Origin: Afipia sp.
Lineage (GTDB): Bacteria; Pseudomonadota; Alphaproteobacteria; Rhizobiales; Xanthobacteraceae
Direction: 5' to 3'
Assembly (NCBI GenBank): GCA_024707075.1
Contig: JANQAK010000001.1
Coordinates: 952,001 to 1,016,000, forward strand
Length of the DNA: 64,000 nucleotides
Under the pieces are notes generated by a model. The model saw only the letters and a list, made by a program, of their open reading frames with translations, was not told the DNA's origin and did no database searches. Shown one piece after another: positions 50,158 to 59,357 of the stretch. A program made the position numbers and the translations under genes. Positions within the stretch are counted from its first letter, which is position 1; each line of letters begins with the position of its first letter.

Positions 50158-50760
50158 CTACTTCGCCGCGCGATCCAGCGCCAGATTGAGCGCCAGCACA
50201 TTCACGCGCGGCTCGCCCAGCAGCCCCGCAAAACGGCCCTCCACATTATCGTTAACCAGTTTCCGGACGCTGTCTTCCGGCAGATTGCGCGCTTTCGCCA
50301 CCCGCGGAATCTGGAACAGCGCGGCGTCCGGCGAGATGTGAGGATCGAGGCCGCTGCCCGTGCTGGTCACCAGATCGGCGGGCACCGGCATCGAGGGATT
50401 CTCGGCCTTCAATTTCGCGACATCCTCCGTCATGCGATCACTCAGCGCCTTGCTGGTGGGTCCCAGATTTGAGCCGCTCGAGTTCGCAGCATTGTACGGC
50501 GCGGGCACGGTCTTCGTTGCATCGTTAGGGTCCGCCGCCGTAGTAACAGACGGACGGCCGTGGAAGTATTTATCTTCCTTGAACTCCTGCCCGATCAGGC
50601 TGGAGCCGACCACCTTGCCGTCCCGCTCGATCAGGCTGCCCTGCGCCTGCGTTGGAAACAGCGCACCGGCGATGCCCGTCATGGTCAGCGGGTAAGCGAG
50701 ACCGGTGAGAAGCGTCAGCCCGATAAGAATGACAAGCGCGGGGCGGATTTCTTTCAACAT
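50158..50760 (-). CDS. kdpC: KdpC subunit of potassium-transporting ATPase
   Basis: The 200-aa protein has one N-terminal transmembrane helix (ALVILIGLTLLTGLAYPLTM) and a periplasmic domain with the family segments LIGQEFKEDKYFHGRPS and SGSGLDPHISPDAALFQIPR. KdpC stabilises the KdpAB complex and helps potassium capture. The ATG at 50760 follows GAGGAG. It begins 12 bases after the kdpB stop. Confidence 0.95.
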   Translation of the reverse strand: MLKEIRPALVILIGLTLLTGLAYPLTMTGIAGALFPTQAQGSLIERDGKVVGSSLIGQEFKEDKYFHGRPSVTTAADPNDATKTVPAPYNAANSSGSNLGPTSKALSDRMTEDVAKLKAENPSMPVPADLVTSTGSGLDPHISPDAALFQIPRVAKARNLPEDSVRKLVNDNVEGRFAGLLGEPRVNVLALNLALDRAAK

Positions 50761-50771
50761 GACTAATCTCC

Positions 50772-52892
50772 TCAAACGAGATGCAAGGCGGTGACCACAA
50801 GGTCGATCGCCTTGATGCCGATAAACGGAATGATGATGCCGCCAACGCCGTAGATCAGCAGGTTGCGGCTCAGAAGCGCACCGGCACCGATGGGCCTATA
50901 AGCAACACCCTTCAGCGCTAGCGGGATCAGCGCGATGATGATGAGGGCATTGAAGATGATCGCCGACAGGATCGCGCTCTGCGGGCTTGCAAGGTTCATG
51001 ACGTTGAGCGCCTGCAACTGCGGATAGAACGCGAGGAAGATCGCCGGGATGATGGCGAAATATTTCGCCACGTCGTTCGCAATCGAGAACGTGGTGAGTG
51101 CGCCGCGCGTCATGAGCAACTGTTTGCCGATCTCGACCACCTCGATCAGCTTGGTCGGATTGGAGTCGAGGTCCACCATGTTGCCCGCCTCGCGGGCCGC
51201 CTGTGTTCCGGTGTTCATCGCCACGCCGACATCGGCCTGTGCCAGTGCGGGCGCGTCGTTGGTGCCGTCACCGCACATGGCGACCAGCTTGCCCTTGGCC
51301 TGCTCGTCGCGGATGAGCCTCAGCTTGTCCTCGGGCGTCGCCTGGGCAAGGAAGTCATCAACGCCCGCCTCCGCCGCGATGGCAGCAGCGGTCATCGGAT
51401 TGTCGCCGGTGATCATCACGGTGCGGATGCCCATGCGGCGCAGCTCGGCGAAACGTTCGCGAATACCGCCCTTGACGATGTCCTTGAGATGAACCACGCC
51501 GAGCAGCCTGCCGTCGCGCGCAACCGCCAGCGGTGTGCCGCCGGATGTCGAAATATCGTCCGCGATCACGCGGATCTCCCGCGCGACCTCACTGTCGATG
51601 GAAGGGATCACGCGGACCGCACTGCCTGCCGTCGCCAGCGAGCGCGATTCCGGTCCGGTGAGATAGTTCAGCATGGCGTCGATCGCGCCCTTGCGGACCG
51701 ACGATCCGCTGGCATCCACGCCACTCATGCGGGTCTGCGCGGTGAACGGAATGAAGGTCGCGCCAAGCTCGGCCATGTCGCGGCCGCGGATGCCGTACTT
51801 CTCCTTGGCGAGCACAACGATGGAGCGGCCTTCCGGCGTCTCGTCCGCCAGCGAGGCCAACTGCGCCGCATCGGCGAGCTCTTGCTCCGTGACGCCGCTC
51901 ACCGGACGAAACGCCGTGGCCTGACGATTGCCGAGTGTGATGGTGCCGGTCTTGTCGAGCAACAGCGTATCGACGTCGCCCGCAGCCTCCACAGCGCGGC
52001 CCGACATGGCGAGCACGTTGAAGCGCACCAAGCGGTCCATGCCGGCGATGCCGATGGCCGACAACAGCGCGCCGATGGTGGTCGGAATCAGCGTCACGAA
52101 CAGGGCCACCAACACGATCACCGAGACCGAACCGCCGGCATAGGCCGCGTAGCTCGGAATCGTCACCGTCGCGAAGACGAAAATGATGGTGAGGCCCGCG
52201 AGCAGGATGTTGAGGGCGATTTCGTTCGGCGTCTTCTGACGTTCCGCGCCCTCCACCAGCTTGATCATGCGATCGATGAAGGTCGAGCCCTGCGCCGCAG
52301 TGATGCGCACGCGAATCCAGTCGGACAGCACCTGTGTGCCGCCGGTCACCGCCGAACGATCGCCGCCCGACTCGCGGATCACCGGAGCCGATTCACCGGT
52401 GATCGCCGCCTCATTGACGGAGGCAACGCCTTCGATGACCTCGCCGTCGGACGGGATGTTGTCGCCCGCCTCCACCAGAACGATGTCGCCGACTTTCAGG
52501 GCGGTGCCGGGCACCATGCGGTAAGTCCTGTCCGATCCGGAACCCGTCAGCAGCTTGGCCTGGCTCTCGGTGCGGGTCTTTTTAAGCGACTCGGCCTGGG
52601 CCTTGCCACGGCCTTCCGCCACCGCTTCGGCGAAGTTCGCGAACAGCACGGTGAACCAGAGCCAAAGGATGATCTGGAAAGTGAAGCCGATATCCGGACC
52701 ACCTGTGACCAGCGCACGCAGGAAGATGACTGTCGTCAGCGCGGCGACGACTTCGACCACGAACATGACCGGGTTCTTGATCATCGCTCTCGGATCGAGC
52801 TTGACGAAAGCAGAGCCGATGGCGGGAATAACGATCCCGGGATCGAGCATGGCCGAGATCGGCGCCTGCTTCTGCAATTTCAACGTTTCCAT
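50772..52892 (-). CDS. kdpB: KdpB P-type ATPase subunit
   Basis: The 706-aa protein has the P-type ATPase marks: actuator TGES ([12 protein letters not shown]), phosphorylation site LLDKTGTIT, nucleotide-binding KGAI, and hinge [20 protein letters not shown]. It hydrolyses ATP to drive KdpA. Seven hydrophobic segments are visible. The start at 52892 (METLKLQK) follows a GGAGTG site, and was preferred over one three codons upstream. It is 24 bases after kdpA. Confidence 0.96.
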   Translation of the reverse strand: METLKLQKQAPISAMLDPGIVIPAIGSAFVKLDPRAMIKNPVMFVVEVVAALTTVIFLRALVTGGPDIGFTFQIILWLWFTVLFANFAEAVAEGRGKAQAESLKKTRTESQAKLLTGSGSDRTYRMVPGTALKVGDIVLVEAGDNIPSDGEVIEGVASVNEAAITGESAPVIRESGGDRSAVTGGTQVLSDWIRVRITAAQGSTFIDRMIKLVEGAERQKTPNEIALNILLAGLTIIFVFATVTIPSYAAYAGGSVSVIVLVALFVTLIPTTIGALLSAIGIAGMDRLVRFNVLAMSGRAVEAAGDVDTLLLDKTGTITLGNRQATAFRPVSGVTEQELADAAQLASLADETPEGRSIVVLAKEKYGIRGRDMAELGATFIPFTAQTRMSGVDASGSSVRKGAIDAMLNYLTGPESRSLATAGSAVRVIPSIDSEVAREIRVIADDISTSGGTPLAVARDGRLLGVVHLKDIVKGGIRERFAELRRMGIRTVMITGDNPMTAAAIAAEAGVDDFLAQATPEDKLRLIRDEQAKGKLVAMCGDGTNDAPALAQADVGVAMNTGTQAAREAGNMVDLDSNPTKLIEVVEIGKQLLMTRGALTTFSIANDVAKYFAIIPAIFLAFYPQLQALNVMNLASPQSAILSAIIFNALIIIALIPLALKGVAYRPIGAGALLSRNLLIYGVGGIIIPFIGIKAIDLVVTALHLV

Positions 52893-52916
52893 GACTATCA
52901 CTCCGAATGAGGCCGA

Positions 52917-54626
52917 TCAGAACAAGGTGTTCGCATTCATCGCAAGGTGCTCGACGATCGGCCCCAGTGCGAGCGCGGGGAAGAAGGTGAGACCGCCGAC
53001 GATGAGAATCACGCCGACGACGAGGCCGACGAAGAGGCCACCCGTGGTCGGCAGCGTGCCTGCGGACGGCGGGATCGATTTCTTGGCCGCGAGCGATCCC
53101 GCCAGCGCCATCGCCGGCACGATCATGAAGAAGCGGCCGACGAACATGGAGGTGGCGAGCGTGATGTTGTAGAATAGTGTGTTGCCGGTGAGACCGCCGA
53201 AGGCCGAGCCATTGTTTCCAGTAGCCGACGTGAAGGCGTACAGCACCTCGGTGAAGCCATGCGGCCCGGCATTCGCCATCGATGCCACCGCGGATGGCAG
53301 CACTACGGCCACCGCCGTCCAGCCAAGATACATCAAGGGCAGGATCAGGATGGCGAGCATCGCCATCTTGACCTCGCGCGCTTCGATCTTCTTGCCGACA
53401 TACTCCGGCGTGCGGCCGACCATCAGGCCCGCCACGAAGATCGCAAGCACGACGAACAGCAGCATGCCATAGAGGCCCGCGCCGACGCCGCCGATGATTA
53501 ATTCACCGAGCTGCATATTGATGAGCGGGATCATGCCGCCGAGCGCTGTAAATGAATCGTGCATAGCGTTGACCGCGCCGCACGACGCAGCCGTCGTGAT
53601 CACGGCGAACAGCGCGGAGGCGACGATGCCGAAGCGGACTTCCTTGCCTTCCATATTGCCGCCGCTGAGGCCGAGAGCATGCATGGCCGAAGTGCCGTTC
53701 GCCTCCGCCCAATAGGTGACCGCGACGCCGGCGATGAAGAGAACACCCATCACAGCGAGGATCGCCCAGCCTTGGCGCTGGTTGCCGACCATGCGGCCGA
53801 ACACATTGGTGAGCGCGGCGCCGATGGCGAAGATCGAGATCATTTGGACGAAATTCGACAGCGCGGTCGGATTTTCGAACGGATGGGCTGCATTGGTGTT
53901 GAAGAAGCCGCCGCCGTTGGTGCCGAGCATCTTGATCGCGATTTGCGAAGCAACCGGACCCACCGCGATGGTCTGCTTCGCGCCTTCCAGCGTCGTCGCA
54001 TCGACATAGGCACCGAGCGTCTGCGGAATCCCCTGCCAGACCAGGAACAGCGTGTAGACCACGCAGATCGGCAGCAGCACATAAAGCGTGGTGCGCGTGA
54101 CGTCGACCCAGAAGTTGCCGATGGTCCGGACCGACGAGCGGGCAAAGCCGCGGATCAGCGCCACCGCGAGCGCGATGCCCGTCGCGGCCGACAGGAAATT
54201 CTGGTGCGTCAGCCCCAGCATCTGCGTCAGGTACGACAGCGTGCTCTCGCCACCGTAGTTCTGCCAGTTGGTATTGGTGATGAAACTGATCGCCGTATTG
54301 AACGACAGATCGGGCGCAACCGCCGATTGTTCCATTGGATTGAAAGGCAGACCGGCCTGAAGGCGCAACAGTGCATAGAGAATGAGAAAGCCGCCGACAT
54401 GGAAGAGCAGCATGGAAACCGTATAGGTCAGCCAATGCTGCTCGCGCTTCTCATCGACACCAGCGATCCGGTAAAGACCAGCCTCCACCGGGTGCAGCAG
54501 GAACGACAGGAATGTGCGCTCGCCATTAAAGACGCGCGTCATGTAACCACCGAGCGGCTTCACCAGCGCGACGACGATCACGCAGAACAGCAAAATTTGG
54601 ATCCAGCCAATGAATGTCATGGTCAT
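52917..54626 (-). CDS. kdpA: KdpA potassium channel-like subunit
   Basis: The 569-aa membrane protein has the four pseudo-repeats of the KdpA/Trk superfamily: [20 protein letters not shown] is the first selectivity-filter loop, with [29 protein letters not shown] and [14 protein letters not shown] as the later loops. It binds and conducts potassium. It follows kdpF by 62 bases. Length is normal for the family. Confidence 0.96.
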   Translation of the reverse strand: MTMTFIGWIQILLFCVIVVALVKPLGGYMTRVFNGERTFLSFLLHPVEAGLYRIAGVDEKREQHWLTYTVSMLLFHVGGFLILYALLRLQAGLPFNPMEQSAVAPDLSFNTAISFITNTNWQNYGGESTLSYLTQMLGLTHQNFLSAATGIALAVALIRGFARSSVRTIGNFWVDVTRTTLYVLLPICVVYTLFLVWQGIPQTLGAYVDATTLEGAKQTIAVGPVASQIAIKMLGTNGGGFFNTNAAHPFENPTALSNFVQMISIFAIGAALTNVFGRMVGNQRQGWAILAVMGVLFIAGVAVTYWAEANGTSAMHALGLSGGNMEGKEVRFGIVASALFAVITTAASCGAVNAMHDSFTALGGMIPLINMQLGELIIGGVGAGLYGMLLFVVLAIFVAGLMVGRTPEYVGKKIEAREVKMAMLAILILPLMYLGWTAVAVVLPSAVASMANAGPHGFTEVLYAFTSATGNNGSAFGGLTGNTLFYNITLATSMFVGRFFMIVPAMALAGSLAAKKSIPPSAGTLPTTGGLFVGLVVGVILIVGGLTFFPALALGPIVEHLAMNANTLF

Positions 54627-54688
54627 GCGCCTTTAGATTTTGTGAGATGCCGTCCAAAAAGCCGATTTCGGCGCTTCGAACTCACGGG

Positions 54689-54778
54689 TCAGAACCGCTC
54701 GGGCCGCAGCAGAGCGTAGGTCAGGTAAAACAGCAGCCCCGCGGAAACGATGCCGGCGAGTGCGTAATCGAAGATCAT
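54689..54778 (-). CDS. kdpF: KdpF small membrane subunit
   Basis: A 29-residue single-helix peptide (MIFDYALAGIVSAGLLFYLT then YALLRPERF) starts after GAGGAG. Sequence and place directly before kdpA identify KdpF, which lies in the KdpA-KdpB interface. The LLRPERF ending is the family hallmark. Confidence 0.9.
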   Translation of the reverse strand: MIFDYALAGIVSAGLLFYLTYALLRPERF

Positions 54779-54789
54779 GATCGTTCTCC

Positions 54790-54873
54790 TCAGAGCCAGT
54801 CACAGGCATAGGCGTAGGCCACGGACGACACGAAAAAGCCCAGACCAAGGGCCAGCATGACGAAATCCAACAT
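54790..54873 (-). CDS. 27-residue membrane peptide upstream of kdpF
   Basis: An ATG after AAGGAGC opens a 27-residue frame, MLDFVMLALGLGFFVSSVAY then AYACDWL, nearly all one hydrophobic helix. It lies 11 bases before kdpF and is probably the first gene of the kdp transcript. Similar tiny ORFs precede kdpF in other rhizobiales as far as I recall. It may be a second KdpF-like helper. Confidence 0.6.
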   Translation of the reverse strand: MLDFVMLALGLGFFVSSVAYAYACDWL

Positions 54874-55025
54874 TTGAATGCTCCTTGGCTGCGCGACGGC
54901 AATCACGGGCGGCCGGCGCTCTCTCGGACGTGTCTCATTTCCGAAGCGTGGGGGAACCCGCGCTTCTGTGCTGGGATGGAATGGCACCCGCGCCATAGGT
55001 TTTCGAGATAGGAAGCAGAGCGACG

Positions 55026-55042
55026 TTATAGGAATTCTATAA
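55026..55042. promoter_or_regulatory. inverted repeat upstream of kdp operon
   Basis: TTATAG-N5-CTATAA is a perfect 6+6 inverted repeat about 150 bases upstream of the first kdp ORF. The rest of 54874-55251 holds no gene. The T-rich half-sites recall KdpE sites of enterics, but spacing and symmetry differ. Confidence 0.35.
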
Positions 55043-55251
55043 AGATCCGCGATTTCGAGCGCCTTGATAGAAGCAGCAGATGCGCCTGCGCAGATTGATC
55101 TGGCGCAACATACCTCCTTTCACGATGGCCGCCGGCACTTATGGAATCACTACATTTTCGGGATTTCTTCCGTCTGGCATTCAAATGCCATCTTGCTCAC
55201 CTTGGGCCGGTCCACGCGTTCGCGCGCTCTATCGTGTCACAGGAGCAAGTC

Positions 55252-55713
55252 ATGTTATTTCGCCCCGACCGCCCGGAACATCTGGCCTGGCTCGCAGAGC
55301 AAGTGCGCGCCGCCCATCGCGCGTCAACGGACCTCGTGTCCGCGATCGCTTCAGAGGTCTCTCACGACGGTGCGAACGGTTCAGCGCCGGTGTCCATAAA
55401 CATCGAAAGGCTGATCGCAGCCGGCGCATGGACCGATACGGCGCTCGCTCTCATCACCCGCGAACTACCGCAATGGAAGCTACGCCGTCTCGCCTATGAC
55501 GATGGCGAATGGCACTGCGTGCTGTCGCCCCAGCGGGAGCTTCCCGAGTGGCTCGACGACGGGACTGAAACCCGTCACGAGAATCTTTCGCTGGCCCTGT
55601 TCCTCGGGCTCGTCGAAGCTGCGCGGCGACAGCCGGTGAGAACATCCACACCGACCACGCCGCGCATCCGAATCACGCAACTCGATGCGATCTGCTGCGA
55701 TAATTTTTCTTAA
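55252..55713 (+). CDS. conserved hypothetical protein, 153 aa
   Basis: The gene starts after AGGAGCAAGTC at ATG 55252 (MLFRPDRPEHLAWLAEQVRA). The product is soluble, with a helical first part, a central INIERLIAAGAWTDTALALI segment and RELPQWKLRRLAYDDGEWHC, then a C-terminal low-complexity tail rich in T, P and R. I do not recognise a family. It lies between kdp and the molybdenum/nitrogenase genes and converges on modD. Codon use and a good ribosome-binding site support a real gene. Confidence 0.6.
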   Translation: MLFRPDRPEHLAWLAEQVRAAHRASTDLVSAIASEVSHDGANGSAPVSINIERLIAAGAWTDTALALITRELPQWKLRRLAYDDGEWHCVLSPQRELPEWLDDGTETRHENLSLALFLGLVEAARRQPVRTSTPTTPRIRITQLDAICCDNFS

Positions 55714-55771
55714 GTCACCGAATACGCCAGGCACAGGAACGATCGATATCACCTGAACGAAAGCCCGCGGA

Positions 55772-56629
55772 CTAACGATCCGTCGATAGCGGACCGATTC
55801 GCACCTGAACATCGCGCGGTCGTGCCAGATACGGCGATGACGTCACCACAACATCGGCTCCGGCCTGCGCGAAAACAGCGACGTTGCCGGCATTGATGCC
55901 GCCGGCAGCCGCGATGATCGGCCGCTGGGGCATGGATGCCAGTTGCGCGGCAAGCGAGGCAATTTCAGTCGGCGCGAATTTCTCTGCCTGGATCACATCG
56001 AACCCCGCGCCGGCTGCGGCGAGCGCCGCCTCCACCGTCGTCACTTCTATGACGAGCCGCTTTTCCGGCGCGGCATGGCGGAGCCGTTCGGCCAGCGCAA
56101 CGAGCGATTCATCGCCAAGAAACGCGCGATGCTCCGGGAACACCAGCACTGTTTCCGACAAACCGAGCCGATGCATCACCGCACCGCCAGCCTTCACCGC
56201 GGCAACCGCAAAGCGCTTGGTGCCCGGCGTGTTCTTGCGCGTACAGGCCACCACGATCCGAGGCGCCACGGCTGTCGCCGCATCGACGATCGCCCGGGCG
56301 TCAGTTGCGACGCCGGACCAGATCTCAATCAATGTCTGCGCCACCTTCCAGCTCCGCAGCAAGGAAGCAGCCGGGCCGTGCGCGGTCAGGATCGGCGAGC
56401 CTCGATCCAGCGCGCTTCCCGAACCGGCATGAAGTTCCACCCGGCCTCCGGCGCATTCGATGATCGCCGCGGCATCCTCGGCGAGCGCAAGCACCATCGA
56501 GTCACGCGCTGTAAACTGCATCGAGCCGGGCACCGCGCCGATGCCAAGCGCATCAGTCGTCAGATCGCCATAAGGAACGTCGTCAAGGAGGAGCGCCTCG
56601 AGTTCGGCACGGGATGCAATCGTCGGCAT
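55772..56629 (-). CDS. modD: ModD, quinolinate-phosphoribosyltransferase-like
   Basis: The 285-aa protein is related to nicotinate-nucleotide pyrophosphorylase (NadC): DDVPYGDLTTDALGI at the start, CTRKNTPGTKRFAVAAVKAG in the middle and AAAGGINAGNVAVFAQAGAD near the end. ModD proteins form a side branch linked to molybdate-transport genes. Its neighbours (Mop, DUF2478, nif/fix genes) support the ModD rather than NadC call. Its exact reaction is not established. It is divergent from the DUF2478 gene. Confidence 0.85.
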   Translation of the reverse strand: MPTIASRAELEALLLDDVPYGDLTTDALGIGAVPGSMQFTARDSMVLALAEDAAAIIECAGGRVELHAGSGSALDRGSPILTAHGPAASLLRSWKVAQTLIEIWSGVATDARAIVDAATAVAPRIVVACTRKNTPGTKRFAVAAVKAGGAVMHRLGLSETVLVFPEHRAFLGDESLVALAERLRHAAPEKRLVIEVTTVEAALAAAGAGFDVIQAEKFAPTEIASLAAQLASMPQRPIIAAAGGINAGNVAVFAQAGADVVVTSSPYLARPRDVQVRIGPLSTDR

Positions 56630-56654
56630 AAGACCTGTCCGCTTCGGTTAGGTA

Positions 56655-56670
56655 TGTCTGTTTAGGAACA
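56655..56670. promoter_or_regulatory. NifA upstream activator site for DUF2478 gene
   Basis: TGT-CTGTTTAGGA-ACA matches the NifA consensus TGT-N10-ACA exactly. It lies about 100 bases before the sigma-54 element at 56772, the normal spacing for activation by DNA looping. It is also close to the modD start on the other strand. Confidence 0.7.
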
Positions 56671-56771
56671 TCGATGTCGGAATTGCAACGTGCCAAGCGA
56701 ATCTGATCAGGCTATCGATGAAAATACCCCGTTATCTGGACTAAAAAGCAATCCCTGGGCCAACGGGGCTC

Positions 56772-56787
56772 CGGCACGCAGATTGCT
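56772..56787 (+). promoter_or_regulatory. sigma-54 promoter of DUF2478 gene
   Basis: CGGCACGCAGATTGCT fits TGGCAC-N5-TTGCW with one mismatch and correct -24/-12 spacing. Transcription should begin near 56799, shortly before the ATG. Confidence 0.72.
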
Positions 56788-56835
56788 GGGACAAGCCAAC
56801 GGAAGATCATTGAAGAGCCATCCATGAGAGGCGCC

Positions 56836-57453
56836 ATGACAGCAGACTTTCAAGACATCAACCCAAATCATCTGGCCGCAATTCTCTATCGTCCCGAAGA
56901 CGACGTTGACGGGCTGCTTGCCGACTTCGCCGGCGCCCTGTTGCGCGACGGCGAGCGCATCGGCGGCATTGTGCAGCGGAACCTCAAGGATGAAACCGGC
57001 CGTTCAAACGGCATGCATGTCATCGATCTCATGACCGGCGGCGAGATCTCGATCTGCCAGCCGCTCGGCAGCGGCGCCACGGCGTGCAAACTCGACCCCG
57101 CAGGTCTTGCCGAGGCATCCCTCGCCGTCTCGCGCGCCATCGCCGGGGATGTTGCGCTCATCATCGTCAACAAGTTCTCGAAGCAGGAAGCGGCCGGACA
57201 TGGCCTGCGTGATGAACTCGCCGAAGCGATCATCGCCGGCGGGCCAGTGCTGACGGCGGTGCCCGAAAAGTGCCTGGACGCATGGAAGGATTTTACCGGC
57301 GATCGCGGCACAACGCTGCTCTGCGCGCCGCGCGTCGTCGAAGAGTGGTGGCGCGAGGTGTCCTTGCGAAGGGCCGGTGCGCAAGCTGCCATGCAAGCGG
57401 CCGCACCGGACCCTTCATCGACTACTTTCCGATCATCACATCCGACGACTTGA
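56836..57453 (+). CDS. DUF2478 protein in molybdenum/nif context
   Basis: The protein of about 205 residues (from MTADFQDINPNHLAAILYRP; another ATG lies four codons upstream at 56824) has the DUF2478 pattern: LLADFAGALLRDGERIGGIV, then GMHVIDLMTGGEISICQPLG and LIIVNKFSKQEAAGHGLRDE. The order suggests a P-loop-NTPase-like fold that has lost its P-loop, near NTPase THEP1/MobB relatives; that is inference. A sigma-54 promoter and NifA site stand upstream, so it is probably made under nitrogen-fixing conditions. Its 3' end overlaps the convergent mop gene by 32 bases. Confidence 0.8.
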   Translation: MTADFQDINPNHLAAILYRPEDDVDGLLADFAGALLRDGERIGGIVQRNLKDETGRSNGMHVIDLMTGGEISICQPLGSGATACKLDPAGLAEASLAVSRAIAGDVALIIVNKFSKQEAAGHGLRDELAEAIIAGGPVLTAVPEKCLDAWKDFTGDRGTTLLCAPRVVEEWWREVSLRRAGAQAAMQAAAPDPSSTTFRSSHPTT

Positions 57454-57628
57454 TCACCGCCGAGACGCTGTCGCCGACCTTGAGAGCAAGCTCATCGACC
57501 GCCTCGTTGGTGATCGACGATGTGACCGTCAACCCCGAAGCAAGCTCGACCTTCACATGCGCGGTGGTCGATCCCTTGGTCACCGCAACGACGTTGCCCG
57601 GAAGAATGTTACGTGCGCTCAGCTTCAT
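57422..57628 (-). CDS. mop: Mop-type molybdate-binding protein (TOBE)
   Basis: The 68-aa protein is a single TOBE domain: KLSARNILPGNVVAVTKGST opens it and VTSSITNEAVDELALKVGD and VSAVIKSSDVMIG close it. Such molbindins store molybdate as hexamers. The ATG at 57628, after AGGACGG, gives the usual 68-residue length. It overlaps the DUF2478 gene tail to tail and is divergent from ahpC. It probably buffers molybdate for FeMo-cofactor synthesis. Confidence 0.9.
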   Translation of the reverse strand: MKLSARNILPGNVVAVTKGSTTAHVKVELASGLTVTSSITNEAVDELALKVGDSVSAVIKSSDVMIGK

Positions 57629-57747
57629 ATCTACCGTCCTGTTTTCTTCCATCGCGATTCATCAATCGATGGAGCAATTGTATTATTGCCAACGGCCAGG
57701 CGGACCAAGCCGCTTTAAACGCCAATATCGTAGCATGAATGAGGCAT

Positions 57748-57763
57748 TGTCGCATTTCCGACA
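57748..57763. promoter_or_regulatory. NifA upstream activator site for ahpC
   Basis: TGT-CGCATTTCCG-ACA matches TGT-N10-ACA and is part of a longer palindrome (CATTGTCG, six bases, CGACAATG). It lies about 25 bases before the sigma-54 element, closer than usual. It also lies upstream of the divergent mop gene. Confidence 0.6.
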
Positions 57764-57788
57764 ATGCTGAAATTCCCAATCATATCGA

Positions 57789-57804
57789 TGGCATATCGCT
57801 TGCA
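57789..57804 (+). promoter_or_regulatory. sigma-54 promoter of ahpCD
   Basis: TGGCATATCGCTTGCA fits TGGCAC-N5-TTGCW with one mismatch and exact spacing. It predicts a start near 57816, which rules out an ahpC start codon at 57810. Confidence 0.72.
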
Positions 57805-57851
57805 TCCTCATGGGTGAAACCCCGCCACGCGCATATCCCATGGAGTTCAGG

Positions 57852-58406
57852 ATGCTCGGAATTGGAGACAAGCTGCCATCGTTCACCATCGTCGGCGTCA
57901 AGCCCGGCTTTCACCAGCAGGAGGAAAAGGGACAGAGCGCCTTTGAGACGCTGACCGAAGACAGCTTTCCCGGAAAGTGGAAGATCATTTTCTTCTATCC
58001 GAAAGATTTTACCTTCGTGTGCCCGACCGAGATCGCCGAGTTCGCGCGGTTGTCGAAGGATTTTGCCGACCGCGACGGCGTCGTGCTCGGCGGTTCGACC
58101 GACAACGAGTTCTGCAAGCTCGCCTGGCGGCGCGAGCACAAGGATCTGCATCATTTGCCGATCTGGCAGTTTGCCGACAGCAAGGGTTCGCTGGTCGACG
58201 GACTCGGCGTCCGCTCGCCCGATGGCGTCGCCTATCGCTACACGTTCATTGTCGATCCCGACAACGTGATCCAGCATGTCTACGCGACCAACCTGAACGT
58301 GGGACGCAGTCCGAAGGACACGTTGCGGGTGCTCGACGCGCTGCAAACCGACGAACTGTGCCCTTGCAACCGCGAAGTCGGCGGCGAAACCCTCAAGGTC
58401 GCGTGA
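57852..58406 (+). CDS. ahpC: alkyl hydroperoxide reductase, peroxiredoxin AhpC
   Basis: The 184-aa peroxiredoxin has the peroxidatic cysteine in [20 protein letters not shown] and a resolving cysteine region near the C-terminus ([14 protein letters not shown]). It reduces hydrogen peroxide and alkyl peroxides. The ATG at 57852 follows GGAG and lies after the predicted sigma-54 transcription start. Only seven bases separate it from ahpD, which recycles it. The nif setting suggests protection of oxygen-sensitive nitrogenase. Confidence 0.92.
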   Translation: MLGIGDKLPSFTIVGVKPGFHQQEEKGQSAFETLTEDSFPGKWKIIFFYPKDFTFVCPTEIAEFARLSKDFADRDGVVLGGSTDNEFCKLAWRREHKDLHHLPIWQFADSKGSLVDGLGVRSPDGVAYRYTFIVDPDNVIQHVYATNLNVGRSPKDTLRVLDALQTDELCPCNREVGGETLKVA

Positions 58407-58413
58407 GGCTTGC

Positions 58414-58959
58414 ATGTCGATTGAGGCACTCAAGGACAGGATTGCGGATTTCGCCAAGGACGTCAGGCTCAACCTGACGTCCATGGCAGCCGATGAAACG
58501 CTGTCTGCGCAGGCCAAGTATGGACTTTTCCTGTCCTGCGCCATCACGACACGCAACCCCGACGTGATTGCCGCGATGGAAGCCGCGGCCGTGGACAAGC
58601 TCACGCCGGCGGCAATCTCGGCAGCGAGATCGGCCGCATCGATCATGGCGATGAACAATATCTACTACCGATTCGTGCATCTCGCGTCGAACAAGGAGTA
58701 TGCGACGATGCCGGCACGATTGCGGATGAACGTGATTGCCAATCCCGGCGTCGACAAAGCCGATTTTGAACTCTGGTCGCTGGCGGTCTCGGCGATCAAC
58801 GGCTGCGGTGCCTGCATCGATGCCCACGAAAAGGTTTTGCAGGAGGCCGGAGTAACGTCCACAGCGATCCAGACGGCTGTCCGCTTCGCCGCCATTATCC
58901 AGTCGGTCGCTATCGCGATCGAAGCCAACCCTGCTGAACTGGCCATCGCGGCGGAGTGA
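58414..58959 (+). CDS. ahpD: AhpD alkylhydroperoxidase
   Basis: The 181-aa protein belongs to the AhpD/CMD family; the [10 protein letters not shown] motif supplies the two redox cysteines and a following histidine in the usual E...C-x2-C-x3-H layout. It reduces AhpC with electrons from a lipoyl carrier in the actinobacterial system. It is directly downstream of ahpC and shares the NifA-type promoter. A hairpin at 58976 ends the operon. Confidence 0.9.
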   Translation: MSIEALKDRIADFAKDVRLNLTSMAADETLSAQAKYGLFLSCAITTRNPDVIAAMEAAAVDKLTPAAISAARSAASIMAMNNIYYRFVHLASNKEYATMPARLRMNVIANPGVDKADFELWSLAVSAINGCGACIDAHEKVLQEAGVTSTAIQTAVRFAAIIQSVAIAIEANPAELAIAAE

Positions 58960-58975
58960 TCGCGAATACTCTCGT

Positions 58976-59001
58976 ACTCCCGGCGTCCCGACGCCGGGAG
59001 T
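58976..59001. terminator. hairpin between convergent ahpD and fixX
   Basis: ACTCCCGGCGT-CCCG-ACGCCGGGAGT is a perfect 11-bp stem with a four-base loop, midway between the two converging operons. It has no T run, so it may need help from Rho or act as a shared barrier. Confidence 0.7.
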
Positions 59002-59013
59002 GCTGAACGATCA

Positions 59014-59310
59014 TCAGCCGAACTTGAACAGCACGCCGTAGCCGCCGCGCGGATAGCTCCATTCGATATCGCCGCTCGGCTCGCCGATAACCCGGCAGGT
59101 GCCGCATTCCACGCAGCCATCGACCGTGACTTCCACCTGCCCCTTGTCGTTGAGCTCGTAGCACCGCGCCGGACAGACTTTAAGCAAGGTAAGAAGCGCC
59201 GGCGACGGCGCCGTATGCGGCCGCACCTTGATGTGAGCGCGGCCCGCATCGACGAGATAACGGTTGTAGAACAACTTGTCCTCGACGCGTACAGAGGCTT
59301 CGGTCGTCAT
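59014..59310 (-). CDS. fixX: FixX ferredoxin-like protein
   Basis: The 98-aa protein carries cysteines for [4Fe-4S] clusters in [10 protein letters not shown] and [12 protein letters not shown]. FixX takes electrons from FixC and probably delivers them to the quinone side or to ferredoxin. It is the last gene of fixABCX, 47 bases after fixC. Confidence 0.94.
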   Translation of the reverse strand: MTTEASVRVEDKLFYNRYLVDAGRAHIKVRPHTAPSPALLTLLKVCPARCYELNDKGQVEVTVDGCVECGTCRVIGEPSGDIEWSYPRGGYGVLFKFG

Positions 59311-59357
59311 GTTCGATCTCCTTCGCTAGGAACCCGATCAGAAGTTCGCGTTGCCGT

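Noticed and set aside
51489-52910. Long plus-strand frame opposite kdpB
   Set aside because: Shadow of kdpB; composition is H/R/D-rich and no ribosome-binding site or family is seen. The same applies to long frames opposite kdpA, kdpD, coxL and the GH15 gene.
56690-56710. Second sigma-54 element (minus strand, for modD)
   Set aside because: TGGCAC and TTGCA words are present but separated by one base instead of five.
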